This document shows positions 26,067 through 35,072 of a stretch of DNA of 64,000 nt, piece by piece. Origin of the DNA: Alphaproteobacteria bacterium (GTDB lineage: Bacteria > Pseudomonadota > Alphaproteobacteria > Micavibrionales > Micavibrionaceae); assembly GCA_016699735.1 (NCBI GenBank), contig CP065008.1:1178001-1242000 (forward strand). The letters run 5' to 3'. The translations under genes were made by a program, and so were the position numbers. The notes beneath the pieces were generated by a model. It did not search any database, was not told the origin of the DNA, and worked only from the letters and a program-made list of their open reading frames with translations. Each line of letters starts with the position of its first letter. Positions within the stretch are counted from its first letter, which is position 1.

Positions 26067-26192
26067 ATGAAGGTCGTTAACTCACTGAAATCTTTGAAAA
26101 AGCGGGACCGCAACTGCAAGGTGATTCGCCGCAAGGGCCGCTTGTATGTAATCAATAAAAAGAACCCGCGCTACAAGGCGCGTCAGGGCTAG
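26067..26192 (+). CDS. rpmJ: 50S ribosomal protein L36
   Basis: 41-residue, very basic protein beginning MKVVNSLKSLKKRDRNCKV and ending KNPRYKARQG. This is the alphaproteobacterial L36 sequence almost residue for residue; the family form is 41 rather than the usual 37-38 residues and lacks the full zinc ribbon (only one Cys is present). It stands alone between the divergent EAL gene and mreB, as in many alphaproteobacteria where rpmJ is outside the ribosomal operons. Start ATG 26067 has a weak AATTGGGA site upstream. Confidence 0.95.
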   Translation: MKVVNSLKSLKKRDRNCKVIRRKGRLYVINKKNPRYKARQG

Positions 26193-26426
26193 GTCGGCGG
26201 GCGCGGAGTGTATTCGCGCTTGTCCTTTGATTTTCCAGCGATTTTTCACTCTTTCCTCTTCTGCGTAAACGCGGTTGCGGGCCTGAAAAAATAATTTCAT
26301 GCACGAGACTGTTGAAAGTCGTGTCTTTCGGTATAGTGAAGGAGTGCATTCACACGGGCCTTTTGCTATAGCTGAAAAGAACCGCACGAATTGTAATCTC
26401 TCTTTGACCGAACGGGCATAATTTCT

Positions 26427-27467
26427 ATGTTTTCCAGGCTTTTTGGCTTTATGTCATCCGATATGGCGATCGATCTGGGAACCGCCAACACGCTGGTCTA
26501 TGTCAAGGATCAGGGAATCGTCCTGAACGAACCCTCGGTCGTCGCCATGTCCATCGTCGGCGGCAAGAAACAGACCCTCGCGGTCGGCAACGAGGCCAAA
26601 CAGATGTTGGGCCGCACGCCGGGCAGCATCGTGGCCATCCGCCCCCTGCGTGACGGTGTCATCGCCGATTTCGAAGTGACCGAGGCGATGATCAAGCATT
26701 TCATCCGCAAGGTGCATAACCGCCGCTCTTTCGTTTCTCCGAAAATGATTATCTGCGTGCCTTCCGGCTCCACCGCCGTTGAGCGCCGCGCCATTCAGGA
26801 ATCTGCCGAAAGCGCCGGCGCCTCCGAAGTCTACCTCATCGAGGAACCCATGGCCGCCGCCATTGGCTCCGGCCTGCCCGTGACCGAGCCTACAGGATCC
26901 ATGGTTGTCGATATCGGCGGCGGCACGACGGAGGTCGCGGTCATCTCTCTGGGCGGCATCGTCTATTCGCGCTCCGTGCGCGTGGGCGGCGACAAGATGG
27001 ACGAGGCGATTATCGCCTACATCCGCCGCGTCCATAACCTGCTGATCGGCGAAAGCACCGCCGAAAGAATTAAAAAGGAAATCGGCTCCGCCTGCCTGCC
27101 CGGTGACGGCGAGGGGCGCACGATGGAAATTCGCGGCCGCGACCTGATGAACGGCGTACCCAAGGAAATCGTGGTCACCGAAAGACAGGTTGCCGAAGCC
27201 TTGGCCGAACCTGTCGGCCAGATCGTGGAAGGCGTGAAGGTCGCGCTCGAACACACTGCGCCTGAACTGGCGGCGGATATTGTGGACCGCGGAATTGTTC
27301 TGACCGGCGGCGGTGCGCTCCTGACCAATCTCGATTTTGTTCTGCGCCATGCGACGGGGCTGGCCATCACGCTGGCCGACGATCCCCTCACTTGCGTGGC
27401 ATTGGGAACCGGCCATGCGCTTGAGGCGGGAAAGGCCTTACGGCACGTCCTGATCGGAACGTATTAA
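26427..27467 (+). CDS. mreB: Rod shape-determining protein MreB
   Basis: Bacterial actin that forms membrane-bound filaments and positions the elongasome. 346 residues, standard length. The actin-fold motifs are clear: phosphate 1 region DLGTANTLVYVKDQGIVL near the N-terminus, phosphate 2 VVDIGGGTTEVAVISLGG (about residues 162-179), and the adenosine loop LTGGGALL near the end. The N-terminal MFSRLFGFMSS is the usual amphipathic membrane helix. It leads the mreB-mreC-mreD-mrdA-rodA cluster and shows that the host is rod-like or curved. Confidence 0.98.
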   Translation: MFSRLFGFMSSDMAIDLGTANTLVYVKDQGIVLNEPSVVAMSIVGGKKQTLAVGNEAKQMLGRTPGSIVAIRPLRDGVIADFEVTEAMIKHFIRKVHNRRSFVSPKMIICVPSGSTAVERRAIQESAESAGASEVYLIEEPMAAAIGSGLPVTEPTGSMVVDIGGGTTEVAVISLGGIVYSRSVRVGGDKMDEAIIAYIRRVHNLLIGESTAERIKKEIGSACLPGDGEGRTMEIRGRDLMNGVPKEIVVTERQVAEALAEPVGQIVEGVKVALEHTAPELAADIVDRGIVLTGGGALLTNLDFVLRHATGLAITLADDPLTCVALGTGHALEAGKALRHVLIGTY

Positions 27468-27595
27468 AATTTCACGTGTGTTTGGTAAAGACTCTGTCGC
27501 ACCCCGTCACGGACGTGAAGGGGTGTCTTGCAATCGGAGGGGGGCTTGTCTAACACTGAAGACAAGACTATTTTTCAGATGAAAGTGCTCGGCCT

Positions 27596-28513
27596 TTGAA
27601 GCGCAACGCGGTCACAAAAAGCATTGCCAGGGTGCTGCCGTTTCCCATCGCGGTGACGGCCTTCTGGTCCGTCATCCTGATTGTCATATCCCTTGTTCTC
27701 ATGCTGCTCTCCACCCTGCGCCCGCAGGTTTTCGAGGGCATTCGTACAACCCTCTCTGATCGTTTCGCTCCCGTCCTCAGGCTCGTATCCTGGCCGTTCG
27801 ACGGCGCGACCTCCCTGTTTTCCAACGTGCGCGATATCGCCGCTCTGCGCGCCGAGTCTGAGCGCCTGGAATCCGAAAACGCCCGTCTGCGCGAATGGTA
27901 CCAGATGGCGCTGCTCCTGGAATCGGAAAACAAATCCTTGCGCGAATTGCTGAATCTTAAAATTGATCCCGAGTTTGAATACATGAGCGCCCGCATCATT
28001 TCAGGCTCAGGTCAAAACTTCGTCAAAAGCCTTCTCGTCGCGGCGGGAACCCGGGACGGTGTGTCCAAGGGCGATTCCGTCCTCACCGGCGACGGCTTGA
28101 TCGGCCGCCTGATCGAAACCGGGGAGAACACATCCCGCATCCTGCTCGTGACCGACATCAACTCGCGTGTCCCGATCATCATTGAGGGAACAACGCTCCA
28201 TGCCATCATGCGGGGCGTAAACACCGATACCCCCGAATTGATCTTTTTCCCGCGGGAAAGCGAGATCGCCGAAGGCGCAAGGGTGATTACCTCGGGCCAT
28301 GGCGGCATTTACCCGCCCCGCCTGCCCGTCGGGCGCATTGAAACGGACGGGGAAGGACGCAAGCTCGTGCGCCTCTTTGCCGATAGCGACCGCCTCCAGT
28401 TCGTGCGGATATTGCTGATGAACGGCAAATTGAACCCGGCGGAGAAAATCCTGCAACCCATTACGTCCGAGAAAAAGGAAGAGGCCCAAAAGACAGAGGA
28501 GGGGGGGCAATGA
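27596..28513 (+). CDS. mreC: Rod shape-determining protein MreC
   Basis: Periplasmic scaffold linking MreB, PBP2 and RodA. The frame starts at TTG 27596; no in-frame ATG lies before the membrane helix. One membrane segment (about residues 18-40) is followed by a coiled coil (AALRAESERLESENARLREW, then LESENKSLRELLNLKIDP) and the two beta-barrels of MreC (SARIISGSGQNFVKSLLVAAG, VLTGDGLIGRLIETG, ITSGHGGIYPPRLPVGRI). Length 305 is normal. The short Gln/Glu-rich tail overlaps the mreD start by 4 bases. Confidence 0.95.
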   Translation: MKRNAVTKSIARVLPFPIAVTAFWSVILIVISLVLMLLSTLRPQVFEGIRTTLSDRFAPVLRLVSWPFDGATSLFSNVRDIAALRAESERLESENARLREWYQMALLLESENKSLRELLNLKIDPEFEYMSARIISGSGQNFVKSLLVAAGTRDGVSKGDSVLTGDGLIGRLIETGENTSRILLVTDINSRVPIIIEGTTLHAIMRGVNTDTPELIFFPRESEIAEGARVITSGHGGIYPPRLPVGRIETDGEGRKLVRLFADSDRLQFVRILLMNGKLNPAEKILQPITSEKKEEAQKTEEGGQ

Positions 28514-29046
28514 CCGATTACCCGGAAATGCCCCAGACCCTCCTGCGCTTCAGTGTGGCGTACCTGGTCATTTTCTTGCTGTTTTTTGTGAATGTCCAGG
28601 GGCCATCGTTGCTTTCGGCCTCGGGTTTGGGAGCGCCTCTTTTCCTGATGGCGGTTTATTACTGGTCGGCCTACAGGCCCACTCTGGTCCCCCTCTGGTT
28701 CGTATTCTTCATGGGGCTTCTGCTCGATCTGCTCTCCGGTGCCCCGATCGGTTTGAACGCACTGGTTTTGGTCATGGTGCGCTGGCTGGTGACGGACCAG
28801 AGGCTTTTTCTCACCGGCCAGCCCTTCCTGATCGTCTGGATTGGGTTTTTTCTGGTCAGCGTCGCCACAATCCTTTGTCAATGGTTCCTGATGGGAGCGC
28901 TGAACCTGTACTGGCCGCCCGTCCAACAGGCGGGGATCATGATAGGATTAGGCGCCGCCTTGTTCCCGGTTGTCAGCATCCTCCTCCATGCAACGCATAC
29001 GGTTCTGCCGGAAAGGCCCGGCGGAAATCGTCGCAAGAAACGATGA
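28510..29046 (+). CDS. mreD: Rod shape-determining protein MreD
   Basis: 178-residue integral membrane protein with five or six predicted helices, among them LLRFSVAYLVIFLLFFVNVQ, WFVFFMGLLLDLLSGAPIGL and WIGFFLVSVATILCQWFLMG. The LLLDLLSGAPIGLNAL segment is typical of MreD. It overlaps mreC by 4 bases and ends 6 bases before mrdA, so it belongs to the same polycistronic unit. Family role: membrane component of the elongasome, stabilising MreC and PBP2. Confidence 0.92.
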   Translation: MTDYPEMPQTLLRFSVAYLVIFLLFFVNVQGPSLLSASGLGAPLFLMAVYYWSAYRPTLVPLWFVFFMGLLLDLLSGAPIGLNALVLVMVRWLVTDQRLFLTGQPFLIVWIGFFLVSVATILCQWFLMGALNLYWPPVQQAGIMIGLGAALFPVVSILLHATHTVLPERPGGNRRKKR

Positions 29047-29052
29047 GAGCCC

Positions 29053-30984
29053 ATGGCTAGACGCAGCGACGACGAAGGGTTCAAGACATTTTCACGCCGT
29101 ACGCTATTGGTCGGCGGCCTGCAGATCGTGGGTCTGGGAGTTCTCGGCGGCCGCCTCGCTTACCTTCAAATCGTGGAGGGCAATCGCTACAAGGTTCTCG
29201 CCGACAAGAACCGCATCAATTTGCGCCTCATCAGCCCGCCGCGGGGCTTGATCGTCGATCGCTTTGGCGTTCCTCTGGCCGTGAACGTGGAGAATTTTCA
29301 GGTCCACATGATCCGCGAACAGACAGAGGATATGCGGACCTCTCTTCAGGCTTTGCAAAAGCTGATCCCACTCGAAAATCAGGTCATCGACTCCGTCATC
29401 GAGCAGGCGAAAAAAATTCCGAAATTTCTTCCCGTAAAGGTCAAGGAGGATCTGACCTGGGAGGAGGTGGCCCGCATCCAGGTTAATCTTCCCGACCTTC
29501 CCGGCATTTTCGTGGAAAGAGGCGAGACCAGAAACTACCCCTACGGCCTCGAAACCTCGCATCTCACCGGCTATGTCGGCGCCGTGTCGGAGGATATTCT
29601 AAAGGCCGAGGGCGAAAAAGAACCCGTCCTCTCCCTGCCCGGATTCAAAATCGGAAAAATAGGCATCGAAAAACAGTATGACGGCGAAATGCGCGGCAAG
29701 GCAGGCGCATCGGAGATTGAGGTCAATGTCGTCGGGCGCGAGGTCCGCGAACTCAAGCGCTTAGAGGCAACGCCGGGCGACCGCATTACCCTGACCATCG
29801 ACGCCGAGCTTCAGCGTTACGCGCACGAACTGCTGAGCAAGGAGCGCAGCGCCTCTGCCGTCGTCATGGACGCGCAGACTGGAGCCGTCTATGTGATGGC
29901 CTCCCATCCCGGCTACGATCCCAACCTCTTCTCCCGCGGAATTCCCTCCAGCATCTGGAAAAGCCTTTTGGACGACACCTCCTTGCCGCTGAGCCATAAG
30001 GCGCTCGTCGGTCAGTACCCGCCTGGGTCGACCTTCAAGATGATCACAGCGCTGGCCGGCCTTGAGTCTGGAGTCACCAACGGCCACCGCACGGTTTACT
30101 GTCCGGGCTTCTACATGATGGGCAAGCAGCGCTTCCACTGTTGGCGTCCGCAGGGTCATGGCCGCGTGGATATCATCGGCGCCCTCCAGAAATCCTGCGA
30201 CACTTATTTTTACACCATCGCCGCAGAGATGGGCATCGACAGGATCGCCGAAGTCGGCCGCCGCTTCGGTCTGGGTAGCAAGCTTGGCTTCGATCTGGAG
30301 GATGAACGCCCCGGCATCATGCCGGACAAAAACTGGAAATATGGCCGCTATTCGGAGCGCTGGCACAACGGCGAAACGGTGGTCAATGCCATCGGGCAGG
30401 GTTATGTGCTGACCACGCCCCTGCAGCTCGCGGTCATGACGGCGCGTCTGGTCAATGGCGGATACGCGGTCAAGCCGTGGATCACCGCAAAAATCGGCGA
30501 GCAGGATAAAACGCCCGCCCCGGCTGAAAAAATGAACGAAGTCCGTGAGGATTTCCTGGCCTATATCCTCAAGGGTATGGAAAGCGTCGTGAACACAGCC
30601 GGAGGAACCGCATACGGCTCACGCATCGTGGAGGCGGGCATGGAGATGGGCGGCAAGACCGGAACCGCGCAGGTGCAAAGAATTACCAAGGAACAACGCG
30701 CCAAAGGCGTCAAGAATGAGGATTTGCCGTGGGAGCAGCGCCACCACGCGCTCTTCGTCGGCTATGCCCCGATCCACGCCCCGCGTTACGTCTGCAGCGT
30801 GGTCGTCGAACACGGGGTCGGCGGTTCACGGGCGGCGGCGCCCATCGCCAAGGAACTGCTGCTCCGCGCGCAAACCCGTGACCCATCCGCCATGGCCATG
30901 CAGACCAGCCCGGTGGAGGAGTTAAAGCCTTCACCGGAAACCATAACCCCCGGCAAGAAGCCGGGGCGGGAGGGGCCGGCATGA
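29053..30984 (+). CDS. mrdA: Penicillin-binding protein 2
   Basis: Transpeptidase that crosslinks lateral-wall peptidoglycan together with RodA. 643 residues. One N-terminal membrane helix (about residues 17-36) precedes the pedestal domain (NRINLRLISPPRGLIVDRFG, EQTEDMR..., GRVDI). The transpeptidase motifs are all present: PPGSTFK with the active-site Ser near residue 326, SCD (second motif, from KSCDTYFY), and GGKTGTAQV near residue 535. The stop overlaps the rodA start by ATGA, which suggests coupled synthesis of the two partners. Confidence 0.97.
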   Translation: MARRSDDEGFKTFSRRTLLVGGLQIVGLGVLGGRLAYLQIVEGNRYKVLADKNRINLRLISPPRGLIVDRFGVPLAVNVENFQVHMIREQTEDMRTSLQALQKLIPLENQVIDSVIEQAKKIPKFLPVKVKEDLTWEEVARIQVNLPDLPGIFVERGETRNYPYGLETSHLTGYVGAVSEDILKAEGEKEPVLSLPGFKIGKIGIEKQYDGEMRGKAGASEIEVNVVGREVRELKRLEATPGDRITLTIDAELQRYAHELLSKERSASAVVMDAQTGAVYVMASHPGYDPNLFSRGIPSSIWKSLLDDTSLPLSHKALVGQYPPGSTFKMITALAGLESGVTNGHRTVYCPGFYMMGKQRFHCWRPQGHGRVDIIGALQKSCDTYFYTIAAEMGIDRIAEVGRRFGLGSKLGFDLEDERPGIMPDKNWKYGRYSERWHNGETVVNAIGQGYVLTTPLQLAVMTARLVNGGYAVKPWITAKIGEQDKTPAPAEKMNEVREDFLAYILKGMESVVNTAGGTAYGSRIVEAGMEMGGKTGTAQVQRITKEQRAKGVKNEDLPWEQRHHALFVGYAPIHAPRYVCSVVVEHGVGGSRAAAPIAKELLLRAQTRDPSAMAMQTSPVEELKPSPETITPGKKPGREGPA

Positions 30985-32111
30985 TCCGCGATTCCATGTT
31001 CCTTCAGCCCGAACAAACGCTGTTCCAGCGTTTCATGAATCTCAACTGGGGTCTGGTCTTTCTTCTCTGCTGCGTGATGGGTGTGGGTGCGACCTCGCTT
31101 TATTCCGCGGCGGGCGGAAGCTTCTCGCCGTGGGCGGACAAGCAACTGATCCGTTTCTGCGGCGGTCTGGTCATCATGTGCGCCGTCGCACTGGTCGATA
31201 TGCGCTGGTGGTACCGCCTGGCGTGGCCCCTATACGGCGTGGCCTTCGTTCTGCTGATCCTCGTGGACATTATGGGCCATATCGGCATGGGCGCCCAGCG
31301 CTGGATTAATCTCGGCTTCATCCAGATCCAGCCCTCCGAGATCATGAAAATCGCGGTGATCATGGCGCTGGCCCGGCACTTCCACGGCGCAGGGCCGGAG
31401 CAGGTCCGCCGCCTGACCTTCCTGATTATCCCTGCCGTTCTGATCCTCGCGCCCGTGGGGCTTGTTATGCTTCAGCCCGATCTGGGCACGGCCATGCTCA
31501 TCCTGATGGGTGGAGCGGCGATGGTCTTTATCGCCGGCGCCCCGCTGTGGATTTTCATATCCGCCATCGCCGCGGGCCTTGCGGCCATTCCCATCGGTTG
31601 GCAATTCATGCATGAGTATCAGAAGCAGCGGGTTTATGTGTTCCTTAACCCGGAACTCGACCCGCTTGGCTCCGGCTATCACATCACGCAATCGAAAATC
31701 GCGCTCGGCTCCGGCGGTGTTTACGGCAAGGGCTTTATGGAGGGGACGCAGAGCAAGCTCAACTTCCTCCCTGAAAAACAGACGGATTTCATCTTCACCC
31801 TCTGGGCGGAGGAATGGGGACTCTTCGGCGGCGCTTTTCTGCTCGGCCTCTTCGCACTGATTTTCATGACCTGCCTGCGGATCGCCATGCGCTGCCGCCA
31901 TAATTTCGGGCGCTATCTCGCCGTCGGCCTCACGGTGAATTTCTCGCTCCACGTCTTTATAAATATTTCGATGGCCATGGGCCTGATTCCCGTGGTGGGC
32001 ATCCCGCTGCCGATGGTCTCCCACGGCGGTACGGCGATGATCTCGACCCTCATCGGCTTCGGCCTCATCATGTGCTGCCACGTCTACCGCCACAGCAAGG
32101 TGACGCGTTAA
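30981..32111 (+). CDS. rodA: Peptidoglycan glycosyltransferase RodA
   Basis: SEDS-family polymerase that builds glycan strands during elongation, partner of PBP2. 376 residues with about ten membrane helices. Diagnostic stretches include GAQRWINLGFIQIQPSEIMKIA, LQPDLGTAMLILMGG (with the essential Asp of the family), the large periplasmic loop LGSGYHITQSKIALGSGGVYGKG with EKQTDFIFTLWAEEWG, and GIPLPMVSHGGTAMIS near the end. It is the last gene of the mreBCD-mrdA-rodA unit; a repeat-rich spacer follows. Confidence 0.97.
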   Translation: MIRDSMFLQPEQTLFQRFMNLNWGLVFLLCCVMGVGATSLYSAAGGSFSPWADKQLIRFCGGLVIMCAVALVDMRWWYRLAWPLYGVAFVLLILVDIMGHIGMGAQRWINLGFIQIQPSEIMKIAVIMALARHFHGAGPEQVRRLTFLIIPAVLILAPVGLVMLQPDLGTAMLILMGGAAMVFIAGAPLWIFISAIAAGLAAIPIGWQFMHEYQKQRVYVFLNPELDPLGSGYHITQSKIALGSGGVYGKGFMEGTQSKLNFLPEKQTDFIFTLWAEEWGLFGGAFLLGLFALIFMTCLRIAMRCRHNFGRYLAVGLTVNFSLHVFINISMAMGLIPVVGIPLPMVSHGGTAMISTLIGFGLIMCCHVYRHSKVTR

Positions 32112-32768
32112 AAATAAAGGATTTCTTCGTTATTAAGCGCAAACCGTGCAGCAGGCGCAGGCTGCTTCGCGCCTTAGAGTCTTCGCGATTCAAAAGCCTC
32201 ACAGCGCCTTTAGCCTTTTCATCGCCAAGCCGCGAAGACGCAAAGCGCACAGCGCTTCACCTTGTCATCCCCGCCCCCCCCTTGTCATCCCCGCGAAAGC
32301 GGGGATCGAGTAATAATGACTACAGAGATAAACAGAGACCATACGCACGAAAATCTCTGTTTATCTCTGTAGTTCATAAAAATGTATACCCGCCTGCGCG
32401 GGCATGACAACGAGACAGGGGAGCCGGAAATCGTCGTGCCCGCCGTGTTTCAAAAAAAACTCTGCGGTCTCTTCGCCCCTGCGGTGAAAAATTGTAACGC
32501 ACAGAAAATGGATTCCGGCCTGCGCCGGAATGACGGAGGAGTAACGACAACCGCAGACCGCTTCGCGCCTTCGCGATTCAAAATGACCCGTTCGCGCTTG
32601 CGGTCCTGAATCGCAAAGACACGAAGACTCAAAGCTTCTCGCGCTCCAGTCTCGTTCGCTCTCAATTTTTTTGGAGGTTCCTGCTTTCGCAGGAATGACA
32701 AAAAGGAGTGCGGGCAGATCAAGAATCTTGTAACTTGAAACCTGTATCTTGCTTTTGGCAATAGCCAA
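32112..32768. repeat. Repeat-rich spacer after rodA, no gene
   Basis: This 657-base spacer is almost entirely small repeats: a TTCGCGATTCAAAA-type inverted unit at about 32170-32250 and again at 32560-32640, a GC palindrome at 32286-32308, a perfect 20-bp inverted repeat at 32319-32373, an ATTCCGGCCTGCGCCGGAAT-type hairpin near 32511-32533 and a CCTGCTTTCGCAGG hairpin near 32680. The open frames across it translate repeat sequence and look spurious. Confidence 0.8.
32319..32373. repeat. Perfect 20-bp inverted repeat
   Basis: Arms 32319-32338 and 32354-32373 are perfect inverted copies (ACTACAGAGATAAACAGAGA and its complement) around a 15-base loop with CCATACGCACG. A partly decayed version with the same loop lies at about 38572-38623, and half-units occur at about 24590-24620, so this is a dispersed family. 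Confidence 0.85.
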
Positions 32769-33104
32769 TCAGGCCGCGTTCAGCAGCCCTTTTTCCGCTA
32801 GAAGCTCCTGCAGCTCCCCGGTCGCGTACATCTCGCGCACGATATCCGACCCGCCGATGAACTCGCCCTTGACGTAAAGCTGCGGAATGGTCGGCCAGTC
32901 CGTGAATTCCTTGATCCCCTCGCGGATATCGTTATCCTCCAGCACGTTGATATCCCGGAACGGGATGCCCAGATGCGAAAGAACCTGCACCACCACGGAG
33001 GAAAACCCGCACTGCGGATATGCCGCTGTCCCCTTCATGAACAGCACCACGTCATTGTCCTTGAGCTCCTTGCGGATACGGTCGAAAACCACATTGTCCA
33101 TCAT
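32769..33104 (-). CDS. grxD: Monothiol glutaredoxin, Grx4/GrxD family
   Basis: 111-residue monothiol glutaredoxin that, in the family, binds and transfers [2Fe-2S] clusters with glutathione and BolA proteins. The active site CGFS lies at residues 32-35 (PQCGFSS). Other conserved parts are VVLFMKGT, DWPTIPQLYVKGEFIGGSDIV and the C-terminal LLAEKGL. Length is normal. It lies 28 bases after a bolA-type gene on the same strand, the usual functional pair. Confidence 0.96.
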   Translation of the reverse strand: MMDNVVFDRIRKELKDNDVVLFMKGTAAYPQCGFSSVVVQVLSHLGIPFRDINVLEDNDIREGIKEFTDWPTIPQLYVKGEFIGGSDIVREMYATGELQELLAEKGLLNAA

Positions 33105-33132
33105 GCGGACTCCCTTTCTCTGTAAAACAAAA

Positions 33133-33366
33133 TTACTCCGGCACCGAGGTCTGCAGCGCCAGCGCGTGCAACTCGTCCCCCATTTTCCCCTTCATCGCAT
33201 CGAACACCATCTTGTGCTGCTGCACACGGGTCTTTCCGGCGAAGGAGGGCGAGACGACATACGCGGCGTAATGCTCCCCGTCCCCGCGCAAATCCTCCAC
33301 CTTCACGGTGGCATCGGGGATGCCCTCAAGAATCATCTGCTCGATCATCGCAGCATCAACGCTCAT
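33133..33366 (-). CDS. BolA family protein
   Basis: 77-residue BolA/IbaG-like protein with the class II KH-like fold. Conserved parts: MIEQMILEGIPDATVKVEDL, the HYAAYVVSPSFAGKTRVQQHKMVFDAM block and ELHALALQT at the end, where the His residues contact [2Fe-2S] clusters in BolA-Grx complexes. It is upstream of grxD on the same strand, which supports an iron-sulfur trafficking or regulatory role. Confidence 0.94.
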   Translation of the reverse strand: MSVDAAMIEQMILEGIPDATVKVEDLRGDGEHYAAYVVSPSFAGKTRVQQHKMVFDAMKGKMGDELHALALQTSVPE

Positions 33367-33728
33367 AAAACCCTCCGGTTGGTATCCTCCGCCCGATTCT
33401 GTGCAAAGATAGGCACGGATCAGCGGTTATTCAAGGAAAACATGAAAAACCATAGCATATTGCACGGCAACAAAACAGGGGGCAAAAGCGCGGAAAACAT
33501 ACAACCCCGGCCCCCTGTGAATTTTTTTCTTGCGAAGGCAGACGCCGATTTGCAACGATGGAGTCAATCAAGACACACAAGGCTCCTATGCGGCACGTGC
33601 ATGGCTGTTCGGGGCGTTGTGAGAGGCCAGTTTAGTGTCTCCGTTAAAACCGGACAACGGCACATAAGTTGGTAAGAGAAGGTGTGTAGTAAAAAAAGCA
33701 AGAATCCTAATTCGTAAAAAAGCTGTTC
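33367..33728. other. Intergenic region with possible plus-strand RNA
   Basis: About 360 bases between bolA and the AsmA-like gene, both on the minus strand. It holds a 9-bp inverted repeat (33475-33483 / 33510-33518) followed by a run of seven T on the plus strand, and ends in a strong plus-strand terminator at 33729. No protein frame here is convincing. A small plus-strand RNA of roughly 150-200 bases between the two hairpins is possible. Confidence 0.35.
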
Positions 33729-33757
33729 AGCCCCGGGTCACTCCGGGGCTTTTGTTT
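33729..33757 (+). terminator. Plus-strand rho-independent terminator
   Basis: Stem AGCCCCGG / CCGGGGCT with a 6-base loop, then TTTTGTTT. It points on the plus strand although both flanking genes are minus, and its second half lies within the end of the minus-strand gene that stops at 33738. The stem could also act bidirectionally. Confidence 0.6.
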
Positions 33758-35066
33758 CGCCTTCTTCTTCTGGCTCGTCTTCATCTTTTTTCAAAAAATC
33801 CTTAAGCCCGTCGATTTTATCCTTCACACCCTGCTGGATCGCCTTTTTCTTTTCTCCGGCGTTAACGGCCAGACTCTCCAACAGCCCCGCGACGGTCGCA
33901 TCCCACAATCCCGCCGCATCCAGAGAAGACGCGCTTTCGAACTGGCGCTCATTGAGCCTCAGGCTGAATTTCAAATCCACAGGCTCCGTCTTCCCGTTGA
34001 TATAATTGATGAGGGGAAGCGTCATCGTCTTGCTGAGCAGACTCGCCCCGGCGGGCGCCTCGACCCGCGCATCCTCAAAAAGCAGCGACCAGTCCATTAT
34101 GATTTCAGGATGATCCCCGTCCTGCCAGCGGTCCTTGACCTGCGCGGTCAGCCTCCCGCGCGTAAACCAGTTCAGCGGCGCCTTGTCCGTGAACGCGCCG
34201 ATGGCCGCCACCGGGAAATCCTCAAGGTTCCACTCCGTCTCGCGCCCGTTCGGAATTTCGCGGGAGGTAATGCTCAGCCATTGCCCGTCAAGACGCCCCT
34301 GGATATTCGACCGGAAGAACGTATCGAAAATCGCGTATTGGCTTCGGAAGGGCTTGCTTTCGAGGGTGTTCAGCGCAAGGTGAAGAGGTTCTGTGCTGTT
34401 ATTATAAAGTCTAAGACTGACATGAAGGATCGACAAATCATGAATAACGAAAGCCTTTTTCGGCTTCAGCGGTTCGTCGGCTTGTTGCTGGGCTGGGGAG
34501 GGCAGAGCGGTCACGTCTCTGGCTTTCATGCTTATATCGCCCGCGACACCGTCCACGCGCAAACTCTCTATGATAATCGCGGAGGAGAGCAGGCTGAAAA
34601 CATTGACATCGAGGGCGACACTCTTGGCCTCAACATCGAAATCCGCCCTGGTGCCTTTCGAGCTTTTCACCGTCAGCCCGTCAAGAACCAGTGTGCCGCT
34701 GAACAAATTGCCCTGTGCGGCGGCAAAGGAAATCTCCATGCCCTTTTTCTGCGCGATCTGCGCCGCGATCGAACGCACCGTCGGCTCGAAAAAAAACTGG
34801 TTCATCACAGCAAAAGCCAGAAGCGTCAGCAGAAAAAAAATCGCGCAGAGGGTCAGGATCACCTTCATGGGCTTCATGAAACCATGCCGGAGCAGGGCTT
34901 TTTCTGTTTCACCAACAAGTGCCTGTTGTGGCAGGGGTAAAGGAGCGCTGAAAATGAACTGAAGAAAGCCGCTGAACAGGCAAACGAACAAATTAACGGC
35001 GGCGAACAGAGCCCCCAGAAAAGGAAAAAACAAAAACTCGCCGAGCAGGATAACCAGAAGCTCCAT
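33738..35066 (-). CDS. AsmA-like envelope protein, hypothetical
   Basis: 442 residues. The N-terminus has one hydrophobic stretch at residues 1-45, then a polar linker, then a second membrane helix (KVILTLCAIFFLLTLLAFAVM). From about residue 90 a beta-rich region follows with the look of AsmA/TamB-type proteins: PTVRSIAAQIAQKKGMEISFAAAQGN, then GTLVLDGLTVKSSKG and alternating strands. The C-terminus (last 40 residues) is charged and acidic. Function is inferred only loosely as periplasmic, envelope or lipid transport related. Six bases separate it from the upstream beta-propeller gene, so they are probably one operon. Confidence 0.6.
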   Translation of the reverse strand: MELLVILLGEFLFFPFLGALFAAVNLFVCLFSGFLQFIFSAPLPLPQQALVGETEKALLRHGFMKPMKVILTLCAIFFLLTLLAFAVMNQFFFEPTVRSIAAQIAQKKGMEISFAAAQGNLFSGTLVLDGLTVKSSKGTRADFDVEAKSVALDVNVFSLLSSAIIIESLRVDGVAGDISMKARDVTALPSPAQQQADEPLKPKKAFVIHDLSILHVSLRLYNNSTEPLHLALNTLESKPFRSQYAIFDTFFRSNIQGRLDGQWLSITSREIPNGRETEWNLEDFPVAAIGAFTDKAPLNWFTRGRLTAQVKDRWQDGDHPEIIMDWSLLFEDARVEAPAGASLLSKTMTLPLINYINGKTEPVDLKFSLRLNERQFESASSLDAAGLWDATVAGLLESLAVNAGEKKKAIQQGVKDKIDGLKDFLKKDEDEPEEEGETKAPE

Positions 35067-35072
35067 CGAATC

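Noticed and set aside
32112..32768. Several 60-135-codon frames in the spacer after rodA
   Set aside because: They translate repeat sequence (phrases such as PAQAGIH and RRRPES recur in many copies) and have no ribosome binding sites.
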